Shown: positions 10,959 through 25,927 of the stretch, piece by piece
How positions within the stretch are numbered: the stretch's first letter is position 1
How the letters are laid out: every line of letters begins with the position of its first letter
Assembly: GCF_937616625.2 (NCBI RefSeq)
Contig: NC_065574.1
Location: 53,348,052 to 53,412,051 of the forward strand
DNA length: 64,000 nucleotides
Direction: 5' to 3'
Origin: Mercurialis annua
Taxonomy: Eukaryota > Streptophyta > Magnoliopsida > Malpighiales > Euphorbiaceae
The notes under the pieces: generated by a model
Database searches by the model: none
Seen by the model: the letters and a program-made list of their open reading frames with translations, nothing else
Told to the model about the DNA's origin: nothing
Made by a program: the position numbers and the translations under genes

Positions 10959-13872
10959 AAGCAACAATTTCTGTTTGCTGAAGGCACGTCCTTTTTGTAG
11001 ATATATCCATGAAAGTCTTTAAAACATGAACAACGATATAATTTAGGATTTGTTTCTTGCCAAAATAATTGAGGAATTGTTTTTTGCCAAAATAATTGAG
11101 GATCATAGCTCCTATTCATAGTGTTTTATATCATAGTAGTAGTTTGGTTCAAAATTCTAAATTTAAATTCTTGAAATTAATTAACATTATAAAATAGATA
11201 TATGAATTTTGTAAATAAAGTATCAATTAATTAATAGTGATTTTTTTAATACTATAGATTCTCATGTTTGAATAAAAAGATATATAGCTCTATCATTTAT
11301 AATTTATTCACATTTTTTCCGATTGCATAATCAATAACTTCTTGTGTTGGTTTTTGACAAAAAAAAAAGAATACATTCATGAGTAAGGCAAAATAAATTA
11401 TGGGATTACTTATAAATGATTTTATAAACGATACCAAATAGCTTTCATTTTTCATAGACTTATCTTTTTAAGGTAAAAGTATAAGAAAAAATCTCCTAGT
11501 TTTCTCACAAGTACATTTAAGCTCTTAAACTAATTTAGGACACAATTAAACTTTCTTTACTTTCAATATAGAACAAATAATTTTTTTCGTCTAACAATAT
11601 TAGAAATATCCATCAATTGGCATGTGTCTCATAACTATATAGAAAAAAGGTTCAAAAATAATTTTAATATTTAAAATATTTTACCAAAAACTTGAGAGAC
11701 TAAGTGTTCAAAAATAAATTAAAAGAGTTTAAATGCTCTTTCTAAATAAAATTAGAGGACCTTTTTGCACAATTTAAAAACATTGAGAGCTTAATTGGCC
11801 TAGAAAAATTTAAAAGACTTATGTATATTTTTTTTTTGAAAACTTAAAGAATTTTTGTACCTTTTGTCTTTTTTTTAAATAACAATCTTTAATTCTTGAA
11901 TTTATCTTTACCAATATTTGAAACCAACACTTTTTGAATCTTATCCCTCATTTTTTACAATTAGGCCAATAGGAGGTTATTGATTATTATGTTACTTATT
12001 TGCTAATTCAGATTTAAATCGTGATGAAATCGTACAAATGATTTTATTAAATTAAAAAATCTAATAATAAATTCAAACTATTTTAAATTATTAAATTTAT
12101 GGATGTTCTTTTTAGTTAGAATATCATGATAAACATGTAAGTTTAACTTTTAATTACAATATCTCAACATATAAAACTCATAAATTCAGCATGACAAATA
12201 TAAATGAGGGCAGCATGTTAACTAAAATTAAGGCAATCTCTTTTGAGAAAGAAAAAACACAGAACATATGTGATTGCTCACAAAAAGAATAATAAAATCA
12301 CAATCTTTAAGCAAATACAACTACTTTTCCATTCACACAATCCCCATGTTTTTTTAAAAATCTCATCTCATTATCTTCCATATGTAAAAATTAATATGTT
12401 TTTTTTTTCTAACAATCAGTTTCTAGAATAGGCAAATTAGTTGTCAAATACATGATACCAACTACTTCAATTGCCATTTTTTATTTAAAAAATTAAATAA
12501 ATAGTGCTTCATCAAAATATTATTTAAATTTATACCAATCCACAATCTATAAATTGGATTCTCTTACATTGAATGAGATGTTAAAAAAATAATATATATA
12601 TTAAAACAATATTACATCAAACATTAAAATTAATATTAAATGAATGCTTCAATGAAACAAACTCTAAAATGAAAACTAATATTATATATTAGGTGTAGCA
12701 TGCGTGAAACATTTCCTTGATGATGATGATGGTGTATTTATTTAAAATGTAAATACAGGTATAAACTGATTAAGATTCAAATATAATTATATTAAATATA
12801 AAACAATACATGGAGAATATGTTTTTAATTTAAAACACAGTGTAGTAATCCAAATAAAATTATTATATAATTTTTTTTAAATAGTATAAATTTTGCATAA
12901 ACTTAATGGCATGGGCTAGAAACTTAGAGATGCCCTTAGCAAGTGAACAAGACACACATAGCTTACTGCTTAAGCAAAATAAAGATACTTATAATTAATT
13001 ATAGAAACAATTGTACCAATGGTATCCGAAATTTCTCAAATCTTATATTTCAATGTCTGAATTTTTATTCTTTTTATATTAGTGTTTCAAATTCTCAATT
13101 CAACTTTTAAAAAGTGTGTCAAATTTTAGTAATTCCGACACCGGACTATTAATAAAACTAAAAATAATTTTAAAATCTACCGATTTGATTTTTTTATTTT
13201 TATTTCAAATATATAAATTTATCATTTCACACAATCAATATTTTTTAATTAATATGATGCAACTTTTAAGTAAAACTTCACATTAATTTTTGTCTTTTAG
13301 TACACCGGTGATAAAAAAAAAGCTAAAATACTCATTTGATATACTTTTAAAAAAATTAAACCATTATCATTAAAAAAAATAAGACATCAATATACAAGAA
13401 TTAAAAAATTCAGATATTATTAATCTATTTAATTAAATAATTTACAATGCATGCACTTAACACGGCTTAAATAAAAAAATCCTCATTTATACTCATTTAT
13501 TTTTGAGAAAAAAAAAAACAAGTTAAGACAATATATATCCAATTGTAACTAGTTAACTTATAAACAAAGTATCCCCTGGACACTGAAAAATCCTTATCTT
13601 TTGTTATAACTTAATTATACTCTTTAATAAATTTAAAAGTTAAGCTAAAAAGAAATACAACAAAGTTCTTTTAAAGTTACATTGACAAAATAAAAAATAA
13701 AAAACATCTATAAAACAAATATACAAAATTAGAAAAATATTTAACTTATTAAATATGCACCAAACAAAATAGTAGTACTAATTAATTAGTTGGTTCAGTC
13801 GTTGACAAAAAACCGAATTAGTTGGTTCATTAACCGATTTTGGTTTGACAACAAGTCAACAAGCTATCCATC
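10957..13872. other. intergenic DNA without genes
   Basis: AT-rich throughout. A degenerate long inverted repeat around 11471-11870 is probably an old MITE; TA-rich low-complexity stretches are common. Small open frames here have no coding character. Confidence 0.4.
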
Positions 13873-13876
13873 CGTC

Positions 13877-13884
13877 TATATAAA
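13877..13884 (+). promoter_or_regulatory. TATA box of the DUF538 gene
   Basis: TATATAAA lies 89 bases upstream of the chosen start codon. A telo-box (AAACCCTAG, 13932-13940) sits in the presumed 5' UTR, an element common in genes expressed in dividing cells. Confidence 0.6.
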
Positions 13885-13972
13885 TTCTCCTGCGTCTTCC
13901 TATATTCATTCGCTTTCTTCTCTGCCAAACAAAACCCTAGACGACGTCGTATGCCTTGGTTTTCTTCCCAAA

Positions 13973-14425
13973 ATGATGACGACTCAAAATCAAATAGCAA
14001 CCGCAAACCACCGCGACGGAGCTGAGATCTACACCGGCGATCTACTGTGCAAGCAGAAATCATTAGATCTTCTCGAAGAAATTCGGTTGCCTAAGGGATT
14101 GTTACCCCTAGACGACCTCGTAGAGGTCGGTTATAACCGTAAAACGGGGTTTGTTTGGCTGAAACAGAAGAGTTCGAAGGTTCATAGGTTCCGTCAGATT
14201 GGACGGAACGTTAGTTATGAAACGGAGGTAACGGCGTTTGTTGAGGATAAGAGGATGAAACGGCTGACAGGTGTCAAGAGTAAGGAGCTGTTTATTTGGG
14301 TGGGTATTTCTGATATTTATATGGATGAAAAAGATACCTCTAAGATTACTTTTGGTAATCCTACTGGTATTTCTAGAACTTTTCCTGTCTCTGCTTTTGA
14401 ATTGGAAGATGAAAACAAGAAGTAA
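13973..14425 (+). CDS. DUF538 family protein
   Basis: Single exon, 150 residues. The start ATGATG at 13973 was chosen because it follows the TATA box and 5' UTR; an in-frame upstream ATG at 13790 lies before the TATA box. Conserved DUF538 features are GAEIYTGDLLCKQKSLDLL, the LPKGLLPL motif with EVGYNRKTGFVWLKQ, and the C-terminal VTAFVEDKRMKRLTGVKSKE with EIxV-like FIWVGISDIYMDE. There is no signal peptide, so it belongs to the short soluble class. DUF538 proteins are plant-specific, with proposed roles in lipid or chlorophyll binding and stress; function here is unknown. It lies downstream of the TOD1-like gene, a neighbourhood I recall from Arabidopsis chromosome 5. Confidence 0.92.
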   Translation: MMTTQNQIATANHRDGAEIYTGDLLCKQKSLDLLEEIRLPKGLLPLDDLVEVGYNRKTGFVWLKQKSSKVHRFRQIGRNVSYETEVTAFVEDKRMKRLTGVKSKELFIWVGISDIYMDEKDTSKITFGNPTGISRTFPVSAFELEDENKK

Positions 14426-14993
14426 AATGTTACTAATTGTTATTTAAAAATCATTGCTTTATGTTAATTTGATGTTATAATTGTCTGTATTGTAGTGGAT
14501 TGTAATGAATAATTAGTTTAATTTACCTTGGTTTAGCCATTTTAATGAATACCCACTTATGTTTGTTTAGTGATTTAATAATTTATAACAAAAGGTCAAC
14601 ATGGCTTTGAACTTATATTTTACGATGGAATAAATTATTTCTAATTCTTTTGGACAATAAGATTTTTAAATTTATTTTTTAGTCAATTAGATCTCAAACT
14701 ACTTCAGTTTATATCAAGTAGCTCCTGACTTGTATACTCCAAATGCCAATTTATTTAGTCGAAAATATAAATTTGAAGTTTTAATTGATTAAAATTATTT
14801 ATTTAATTTTGAAATATAAATTTAATGATCTAATTTATTAAAAATATTAAAAATAACTTATTTGATTTTAAGGTATAAGTTGGAAAGCAGTAAATTCTTT
14901 GTTTATTTATAATCTAACGATGATATGATTTTAAAATGTTTGCTGCAAAATTAAGCCGTCTTTAAATGCAAAGACTCTTTTGGACTTGCCTAA

Positions 14994-15541
14994 GAGCATC
15001 CCCAGTGGTATTCTTTAAAATAAAGAGCATCTTTTGTAAAATAAAGAACATCTTAAAAATAAAGAGTGATATTTAAAATTTTACTCCAATAGACTCTTTA
15101 ATATCAATTTTTTATTGTATATAATTTTAATAATTAATAATAAAATAAAAGTATTAAATAATAATAATATTAAATTAATTGCCTCTCTAATATTAAATTT
15201 TATTTTATTTTGTTTTCATATAAAATATTAATAAAATATTAAATATTAACAAAATAATTTTTATTTATTTAATTTTTTATTCATTTATTTATTCAATTTT
15301 TTGACTAAAAGTAAAAATATAATATTTAAAAGTAAAAATAACTACCTTATTTTTTTAAAATTTAAAATTTTACTATTTGAAAAATGAAGTAGAGAGTGAA
15401 AATGGCTCTCTACATATGGAGAGCCATTTTCACTCTCTACTCTAAATATAAAGAATAGAGAGTCCATTAGACTCCTAATTTATTGTCAAACTCTTTAATT
15501 TAAAGAGTTTGACAATTTTAGAGAGTCCATTGAGGATGCTC
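14994..15541. mobile_element. PIF/Harbinger (Tourist-like) MITE
   Basis: Ends GAGCATCCCCAGTGG and CCATTGAGGATGCTC are flanked by a TAA target duplication (14991-14993, 15542-15544), as in Tourist/PIF-Harbinger MITEs. The interior is AT-rich and holds a perfect 22-bp hairpin (15389-15440) and a second palindrome of AAACTCTTTAA type near 15490-15511. No coding. Confidence 0.8.
15389..15440. repeat. perfect 22-bp hairpin inside the MITE
   Basis: Arms 15389-15410 and 15419-15440 are exact complements around an 8-base loop (TACATATG). The length is in the range that could yield small RNA if transcribed, which is inference. Confidence 0.85.
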
Positions 15542-16174
15542 TAACTTCCTAATTCGGGAAATTGGTAGATTCTGCTGTTAAAAAAGTCGCCGGTGTCGGA
15601 AATCAGTTTCAACGAGAAGCAAGATATGCAACTGCTTTTAAATCTATTAAAAACTGATTATAACAAAATGATCATTTTTCATACACTTTGTTAATATATA
15701 TCATTTGAAGCACCAGAAAAATATATCCCTTCAGAAAAATATTAAATTTAACATTTCAGGAGAAGAATAAAATAAAAGACCCTTCTGAACTAATCATTAG
15801 ATATGAAAACTTTCCAGTTTGGAAATTTCAAAAAGCATACCAGACTGTATTATGGCAACTTTGAGTTAAGAGTTTGTGCTTAATTATAGAAGTGATCAAG
15901 TGAGTAAACATGTTTATCATAGCATTTCAGATGCTAGATAACATTGCACATTCCAAAGAAGCAAAATAACCAGCCCAATCAGACAATAAACTAACAGATA
16001 ATACACGACATAAATAAAACAAAATTTCAGGGTATTCAATACTAATATCTTTAACTTCTACATAACTTCAATTGATTATGCAATGAGAAATATTAAAAAC
16101 TAAAATCAGTTCCACAACTGGAGAAATTGTCCCAAAATAAAAATAGATCTGCAACAAGTTGCCAAAACACAAAC

Positions 16175-18030
<1,856 letters not shown>

Positions 18031-18103
18031 GGCGGCGAGAAGATTAGAGTGAGACGATGATAAGTGAAGCTAGAGAGGAGGCTGCTGTGTTTGAAAAATG
18101 CGA

Positions 18104-18174
18104 AAACCCTAGAGAGCAAACGGCAACTCAATGGTTCGGCGACAATTATAAGGGACAGTAGTGGATTAGGGTTT
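18104..18174 (-). promoter_or_regulatory. telo-box pair upstream of uS11
   Basis: AAACCCTAG (18104-18112) and TTAGGGTTT (18166-18174) lie 74 and 136 bases upstream of the start codon. Telo-boxes are known promoter elements of plant ribosomal protein genes. Placement supports a regulatory role, which is not proven. Confidence 0.55.
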
Positions 18175-18397
18175 TACTGATGAAACTATTTTTTGGGTTT
18201 TCATTTTGGTCCCTTTAGTTTTTTAAAATTAATATATAGCCCTACACTTCTTGTTATTCTTCTCAATGCCCATTCGATTCGACTTAGTGTGCTTTCTTAA
18301 CCCTTCTGTTGGACTTTCTTTTTGTTGAGATTTAATTTAACCCCTTCGGTTCGGTTCGGTTCGACTTAAATCTACATAATTTTTTTTTTACTTATTT

Positions 18398-18690
18398 GTT
18401 TTAAAAATTACGGATTTTAACGTGTTTTGCAATTTTAACATCAAATTTAGTCTTTGGCAAGGTCGAACACCAACTATTGAATTTTTTTCAATTCCACAAA
18501 CCAAACAATTTTCCTTCAAAATAATGTTGACGTGGACATCGGAATAATATCAAAAAAAATTGACGGAAAATTGTTTGGTACTTTGAATTGGAATAAAATA
18601 TGATAGATAATGTATTGAATTGCCAAAAATCAAATTGCGTGTTAAAATTATAAAATACGGCTAAAGTTCATAATTTTTAAAAGCAACTAA
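18398..18690. mobile_element. degenerate long-TIR MITE
   Basis: Imperfect inverted repeats of about 65 bp (left TTTTAAAAATTACGGA...CTTTGGCA; right TGCCAAAAATC...AATTTTTAAAA). No clear target duplication, so the superfamily is uncertain; Mutator-like is the best guess. Confidence 0.45.
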
Positions 18691-20125
18691 CTTTTTTGAA
18701 ATATTTTTAGACGTCAAACAATCATAAATAACAAAAATAAAATAAAAAGCATACAATCATTTAAGATAATCTGATTTAGAATCAATTGCTTTATATGTTG
18801 TAAATATTTTAACTGTCATTCGTGACTATACCACTTCATATGATATAGCATTTTTCTTATAATAATTTCGCTATAATTAACTACTTTTTTAAATTTTATC
18901 AAAATATAATGTTTTTTATCTTCATGGAATAAAAGGAATATTATTATTATTTTTGAGAGAAAGGGGGATATTTTTATAGATATTATATAAATTACTCTTT
19001 GAAAAAGTATAGCATTAGAGTATTTTGGTAAAACAAAAAAAACATATCAAAAGTAAAAAGTTTAAAAAATTTAATCCATGTAGTCAAAGTTCATAATAAT
19101 TAAGGGTTAAACAAATTTTTTAAATGGAGTCAATGATGAGTTATTTCTATATGTTTTTTCTTTATAACCAAAGAGGAGGAACAAATTTCACAATTTAATA
19201 GAATTTTTATCTAATATTTATACCATTCGAACTATAATTTATAGGTTTTTTTTATATAATTTTAGATAACCATAAGAGCTAGAATATTAGATGAATGGCT
19301 CGAGGATAAATGAGATGACTGAGCTTTAAAAGTTTAAATATTTACATTGAGCTCATGTACCTTATGAAATCACTTTTTTGATGATATTATCTAGTTTAAT
19401 TAAAAAATATATAGTTTGAGAAATCATATATTAGCATCTTATTCATAGGTGACATTTATACAAATTCCTTGCATGTCAAATTTTAAATTCTCATGCTACT
19501 TATAATTTTAACTTATTATCTATCATATCAATTCAGAGTGTTTATCTCATATAATAATTGTGTCATGTCATATTTACAATAAACTAATGAGCATTTGCGA
19601 TATAACTTTTTTAATTATTACTATTTTGTTAACAATAAAAAACTCATATGGCTAAGATGCAATTAGTTTATTATACGAATAACATAACGCAACGGTTGTA
19701 TTAAATACTTTTCCAGCAATTCAACATCATGTTTTCATATCACAGATTGCGGGAATGAAATTTAAGAATTGCTACAGATTGTCATGAGCAAAGAATTGTT
19801 AACTCAACACTGGGTTTCATTTCAGTCTTTTCAAATTCACACACAATTCTTAATAATTGAAGAAATTAAATTAATAAAATCCAAGTCGTAACATTCTGAA
19901 AGAACAAATGGCGTGTTACACTATGATTAAAATCAGGAAAGTCAAATGACATAACCATAAATACAGTTCGAAAAAGAAACAAAATAGGCAAGCCTAAACT
20001 CAAATTATACAGGAAATTAAATTCCTCTCTGTAATCAACTCATCAAAATAAAGAATAGAAAATTCTATTTATAGTTGACCCTAACTACAAAAAATAATAG
20101 TGGACTTGCAAAATACTTTGAATAT
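18691..20125. other. intergenic DNA and 3' flank of MraY
   Basis: AT-rich. The part next to 20126 should contain the MraY 3' UTR. No other gene seen. Confidence 0.4.
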
Positions 20126-23100
20126 CTAAGCGGATATTAGACCGACGTACCCTGCAATTAAAGCCAGAAGGCATGATGCAGCATATGCACCAGCAACAAT
20201 TCTTGGCTCCTTGAACCCACATAATTCAAGGTGATGGTGAAAAGGTGTCATCCGAAACAACCGCTGCCCAATACCCTTCAATCGTTTGGTTGCCTTGAAG
20301 TATGCTACCTGCAACACAAGCCATGTTCAACTCTCACCACTTCAGATACAACTCGAGGGTGTTTCTCAGTATAAATGTACTAATGTAGAAATACAAACTC
20401 AAAGTAGAAAGAACGTAATATTCTCACATATATTCCCATATAAGGAGATTCTGCTTATGAATAATAAAAACTACAGGTCCTAAACATCATAAAAATGAAA
20501 AAATCTATCAGAAATTGCTACAAGTGAATGGACTACGGCTGAAGAAAAAAAAAACTTGTTTGCTACATTATGCTTTAAATTCAAATACTGAAAACCATAG
20601 GAGTGTTCAAATATGGTTTATGTGGGTTATGAACTTTGGATAAAATGAAATTGAGTGCAATATTGACAATCTTATTTTTTTCAAATATGAACTCACTAAA
20701 TAATGGGCGTTTAAAAATCTATAACCTACAAAAACCAAATTTGAAAACCCCTACTGAAAACGGTCCTCTCTTATGGTTTAGAGGAAAACAAACATTATTT
20801 AATACAAAATATCATTAGAAGTTAAGCGTAGCATGTTGTACAGGAAGATGGACAAAAGACTATCCATACATGTTTTTGTCACAATTCTTGATATACTCGG
20901 TTTAAAACAAGTATCGTAAAGAAAAAAAAATATCCGAGCAATTTATTCTTCAAGCAAAGTACAGTGATGAATCAATCTCATTTTGTGCCAAAATTATTAT
21001 TATGTTGCTTCTTATTAGTTTTCTCCATGCGATACCTAACTACTAGCAAATCTACTCAATCATTACCAGATTATAATCATAACAACCACAACCAGAGGAA
21101 TAAGAGAAACAAGGAAAAGGACATACTCTTTTTACTGAAAAATGAATAAATTTGCTATTTACACAAAGGCATGAAATGTATCACTGTAGCACAACATGAA
21201 TTCAGTTGGATAAGCAATAGCATTGATCAAGAAGGGAAAAAAATTTACAATCAAAACACTCAATATAGTGCATATAAAAACAAAGAGAGAGAAAGAATAG
21301 CTAGAATATTTTGATGACAAATGAAAGTTTCTGACTGGAAAACAATTCCCAGACAGTAATATACCTGCATAATTACTGAAGACGCTTCCAAAAAAATGAA
21401 TCCGGATGAAATAAACAAGGGAAAGAACATTCCACTACAAGCAGCCATTGAGGCTAATGCACCTCCTAATGCCAGGGATCCTGTATCTCCCATAAATACA
21501 GATGCCTTGTATCGATTGTGCAACAGAAAACCAACACAAGCTCCTGCCATTGATGATCCAAAAATTGCTAGTTCTGATTTGGAAAAAAATTATTAGCATA
21601 ATAATACTTGATAATATCTCAGGCCAACAATGAAACAACATTCATCATAGTCTTAAATACAATGGTGAACATATAAAACACCATGCGACAATTCAATTCT
21701 TTTTAACTAAAATAATGATAGAGCTTGGAAGGCATGAACACGCTATTAGTAAGTGTGAAGTATGAAGGAAAACTGGATGTCTCACTAAATGCTTAAAGGT
21801 TAGTAGTTTGCACGGATAAGCCTATACATTCAAATGCATAAGTGCAAATGAATGAAATGCATAGCCAAGTCAGTAACAGAGTATTATAGAACATAGATCA
21901 TGTTTGGTAGTATTGCTCAATTTGGCACGTTACATTCCTTTGTTGTTTTTCTGTTAGACTTTCGCTACAATTTGCTATTAATATTGAGAATGAAAATCAA
22001 AGGCCAGGAAAATGATTTTACTAACTACCATGTTCCACACTCTTGAGAGAAACTATAAACAAATTCCCAGAAGAAATCTATACTAACCAGGACATATTGG
22101 TAGCACTGCGATTGACATTCCAATTAAAGCCAATGCAGCAGTTCCACCAGCTAGGCCATCAAGACTGTCAGTTAAGTCAATTCCACTTCCCATGGAGACA
22201 AAACAAAAGGAAGTCAGCAATAAATAACATTTTCCAAGGCATACAAGACCCAGTTGTCCAGGTAGAGGAATTAACATTTTCCTGCACAACAAAAGGAGAA
22301 TGAATTCAATGAGAACACTCAGTAGTGCAACAAAGATACTATCATTCAGGCAGTAACTGTATATTTTTGTAAAACACTATTAATAGTTGAAAAACTAACA
22401 AGCTCTATGCAATTAATGCAACTAAATAAAATCTTGAAAGACGCTTTATAGTTATAATATGCTTTCAAATGATTTCCAAAAGAAAACAGTGGCAGCATTA
22501 ATAAGAAAACATTAAAAAACCAAAAAAAATGTTTCTTCCCCAATTTCAAGGGGCGCATAAATTCAAACAAATATAATACAAATAGATCTGACATTTCCTT
22601 CTGCAATTTAATTAGTTTAGAATTTGCACGTCCCCAAAATCAGTTTCATTAGCTAAAACTTTGTGAATTAAAAAAAAAGGCACAACTCTGCAACTCTATG
22701 CCCATTCCCATATAATTCAAGAGTCATTTCAAAGAATCATCTTTCTAGTCCATCTGCAATTTCCCATGTCACTAAAGCCCATAATTGTTTTGCACTTCTT
22801 CTTTGAGCGCACAATGTGAAATTACATCTCTACATCAACAGATCTACTCTTTACTCACACCAACTTAAAAGCAAGCATATTGTCAATTTGTCATGGATAA
22901 CTTCACTTAATCAAGTGAGAAGAAATTTAGATATGGCAGCATCTAGAAAGTTCAATGTCAACAGAAAAATCAATTCTAACAGGAAATTTTACATAATGAG
23001 CAAAACTAGAGGTTTCCTACAGAATAAATATGTTATGACTATTCGTTCTAAATATATTTTCAGTGTTGGGATGACCTGCTGGCATTAAAGGGGGCATATT

Positions 23101-25235
23101 GTGTACTGTAAATACATACTGATCATTCCCAATAAAACCAACAAATGTTATATCCTGTTGTGAAACATTTCTCCTGAGAATAGATATGTGAGTTACCGTC
23201 AGATAAATGTTGATCATATTAGTTCAAGAATGTATACATGCTGTAGGGTGATGATATGCTCGTGGCATCCAACCAAAGTGCAAACAAAGTCCCAACAGCA
23301 GCCTGTAAAAATAGACAGGGTAGTTTCAGGACCGTTAACAATCAAACAATCAAATTTTTAAGACCTTGAAAGCAAAACAATACAAGTAACCTTACCTCCA
23401 ATAATAATTTTGTCCAAGAAGGTAACCCTTTATGATGATTCTTCGTGAGACTTAAAATATCATCTAACAAACCAATAGCAGCAAATGCTAGAGTTGCCAC
23501 TGCTGCTCCATAAACTTCAACAGAAGAGAAACCAGCTAAGAATATTGCAACTCCTACTCCAATTGGTATGAAAAACAAACCACCCATCGTGGGGGTTTGC
23601 CTTTTCTTGAAGTGTCTATCTGGCCGCCTTTTTTCACTTATAACTTGATGAATCTTCATAGTGTTGAGAAAAGGGACGCTAACATAACCCGCTATAGATG
23701 CTAAAGCTATTGAAGTGAGAAAAGGACGGGACAAGTGCAAAGGAGAAAGAGGTAATCTGACAATCTTCCATGCACACCAATCGACAAAAAAAAGAAGCAA
23801 CATCGCAAAGCCAATCAATCCCATATTATTAAAAATTCCAAGTCTCATCCTGCAACACAATATGATAACAATCAAACAAAGAAACTTCAAAAAAGCGCAC
23901 CAATAATACATGAAATAACCCATCAACAAAGAAACTACTAAACAGAAGCTTAAAGAACATGATCCCTATAGTAAATATGGTTATGTTACCAAAAGCTTGC
24001 CTTATATTATAAGCATAATCTATTGATACTCGGCAGCATTTCATGCCCTCTTTACCAACAATAGAGTTCCAAAAGACAATAGTACCGCCCAATGGTAAAG
24101 CAGTTTAATCAAACGAAGGATGTAGCAGGAAATATAAGCTAGAAACAGAAACCAGAGCTTAAACAAGCTTATCTCCATTTTCAACTTAAATTTCAGCCAG
24201 AAGGAAGATGATTAGACAGTCTAGATTAGAATTAGTCTTAACTAAAAGGTATTAGCATCACACAAGATATTCTGGATAAAGCCAAATTCAGAGAGACATA
24301 GGCATCATAAGCAGAATACCCCTTAAAATACACAACAACTGGTAGTTAGTGCATCATAAGAAAATGTAAAGCTTTGTCAAAACGCTGAAAAAAAAAAGCA
24401 GGACTGGGTTTGTTATATCAAAAACATCAAGTTGCGGCAATCAAAACGTTTTAAGCGCACCAATAACCTTAAAGGAACACCCAAAAACAAGGCCAGTCCT
24501 TTGAAATAAATTAACAGTTAATAGCTCGAATGACATGCCAACTCATTAAAATACTAGCTTAGAGCTGTATATATTTCGGTTTGTCATCACTATCGACTTT
24601 ATACATAATGTAGAGCTTTTATTTACATAATAGTACTGCAAGCAACAATAACAATCATAAGTATAGTTCCACTTGCCTATGTTTTCTTCGTTCTTTCGCA
24701 ATGATGGCTAGCCTGTGAGCAGTTACCGTAAGAGAATCATGACTCGAAACACTAGAAGAAGGCAAATCGATATCACTAACTGGATTCAACATATAATCTC
24801 CATCACTGTCATCGTCGCTGGACGATATCAAATAGGCACCAGCAGCAGCCGAAGCCTCATTATCAGTCCAATCATCAAAGGATACACCAAAGTCCTGTAA
24901 TATACCAAAAACTATAAACACCGTAAACAAATTTACTAGCAATTTGAAGAAAAAAAAAGACAGATTACATCATCAAAGGCTCCAACTTGAACATTCCTAT
25001 GTTGCAATCGGAACCCACGCTTTCTAGCATTTGATAAATTTAACTGCAAAAAACCAGAGCAAAATTCAAATAAGAACACGTATCCAGATCATTAAGGATT
25101 AAATTATTGGATTTAACTCATAAACACTGATACCTTAAAACGGTGGAATGAATTCGACGGCGGAAGAGAGCGGCGGTTTGTAAGTGAAAATCGGTCTAAC
25201 AGAGAGAAATGATGGTTGTAATATAGAGATCGCAT
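20126..25235 (-). CDS. MRAY: MraY homologue, phospho-MurNAc-pentapeptide transferase, plastid type
   Basis: Exons in coding order: 25235-25134, 25043-24969, 24894-24677, 23849-23396, 23302-23238, 22281-22088, 21573-21365, 20308-20126; 499 residues with all phases closing. Intron 3 is GC-AG (CATAG|GCAAGT); a GT donor there would break the frame. Residues 1-34 are Ser/Arg-rich, as in a plastid transit peptide, followed by an acidic linker ([10 protein letters not shown]). The membrane enzyme core has TPTMGG (217-222), catalytic Asp pair in LLDD (261-262), DLTDSLDGL (340-348), [12 protein letters not shown] (D399) and [10 protein letters not shown] (H463-465). Bacterial MraY moves phospho-MurNAc-pentapeptide to undecaprenyl phosphate to make lipid I. 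In plants it belongs to the relict plastid peptidoglycan pathway. The usual NxTDGxDGL motif has Asn to Asp and Gly to Ser here. In-frame ATGs at 25287 and 25320 could extend the N-terminus. Confidence 0.94.
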
Positions 25236-25927
25236 AGTTAAGGAAGAGAGCGATGAAAATGAAAATGAAAAATACGAGTCATAAGGCATATTCAGAAAAT
25301 TCCTCTCATTGCAGATGCACAAAGAGAAAGCGGGAGAAGGAAGACAAAAGTAGAGGCGGTTTTTGTTGTCGTTTGGTGAATACAGTTGCGGTTTGCTTCA
25401 GCTTTACCCTTTGGAACGCCCGCAAGTCCGCAACTTTCTTCTGTCGTTTACTACGGTCATTACGCGCCACCTAGGTGCGTGCACACCTTAGTCTGAGCTT
25501 AACCACCAGTTCGATATCCGTTTGAGCAAAAAAACAAAACAAAAAATCTGGCGTAAAGGCATTCATCCTTAAATAAAATCTTGTTCAGCAATCGTAAAAT
25601 TACAAATGGCGCTACATTTCAAAAACAAACAAACATGATGAAAATTGATGTCACTGGCCTGTAAATTTTCACAAGATTTTCAGTGTTCTGTTTCCTTTTG
25701 TACAAATTTGATAAAGCAGACTCATAAAAAGTGCCCTGTACTGCTGAATTGTTTGATTGATTGTTTGGATTTCGTATGCAAAACATCAACGGAAAAACAA
25801 TTGAAAGGAAACAATCGAGCAGTACAAAACATCCGCTCTCATCTTCCACACTGCTGATATTAAAGCAGCATCACATCAACTTCACCCTAATTCTTTGAGA
25901 TACATAGTAGTACATATGTGTAATAAG

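Noticed and set aside
10880..11119. Minus-strand frame with a Phe run
   Set aside because: It is the translation of the poly-A tail of the SINE.
13790..13972. Upstream extension of DUF538
   Set aside because: It includes the TATA box and lacks family similarity.
25236..25322. Longer MraY N-terminus from ATGs at 25287 or 25320
   Set aside because: Not excluded, but the segment from residue Met at 25235 looks like a transit peptide, while the upstream residues are of biased Ser/Phe composition typical of a translated leader.
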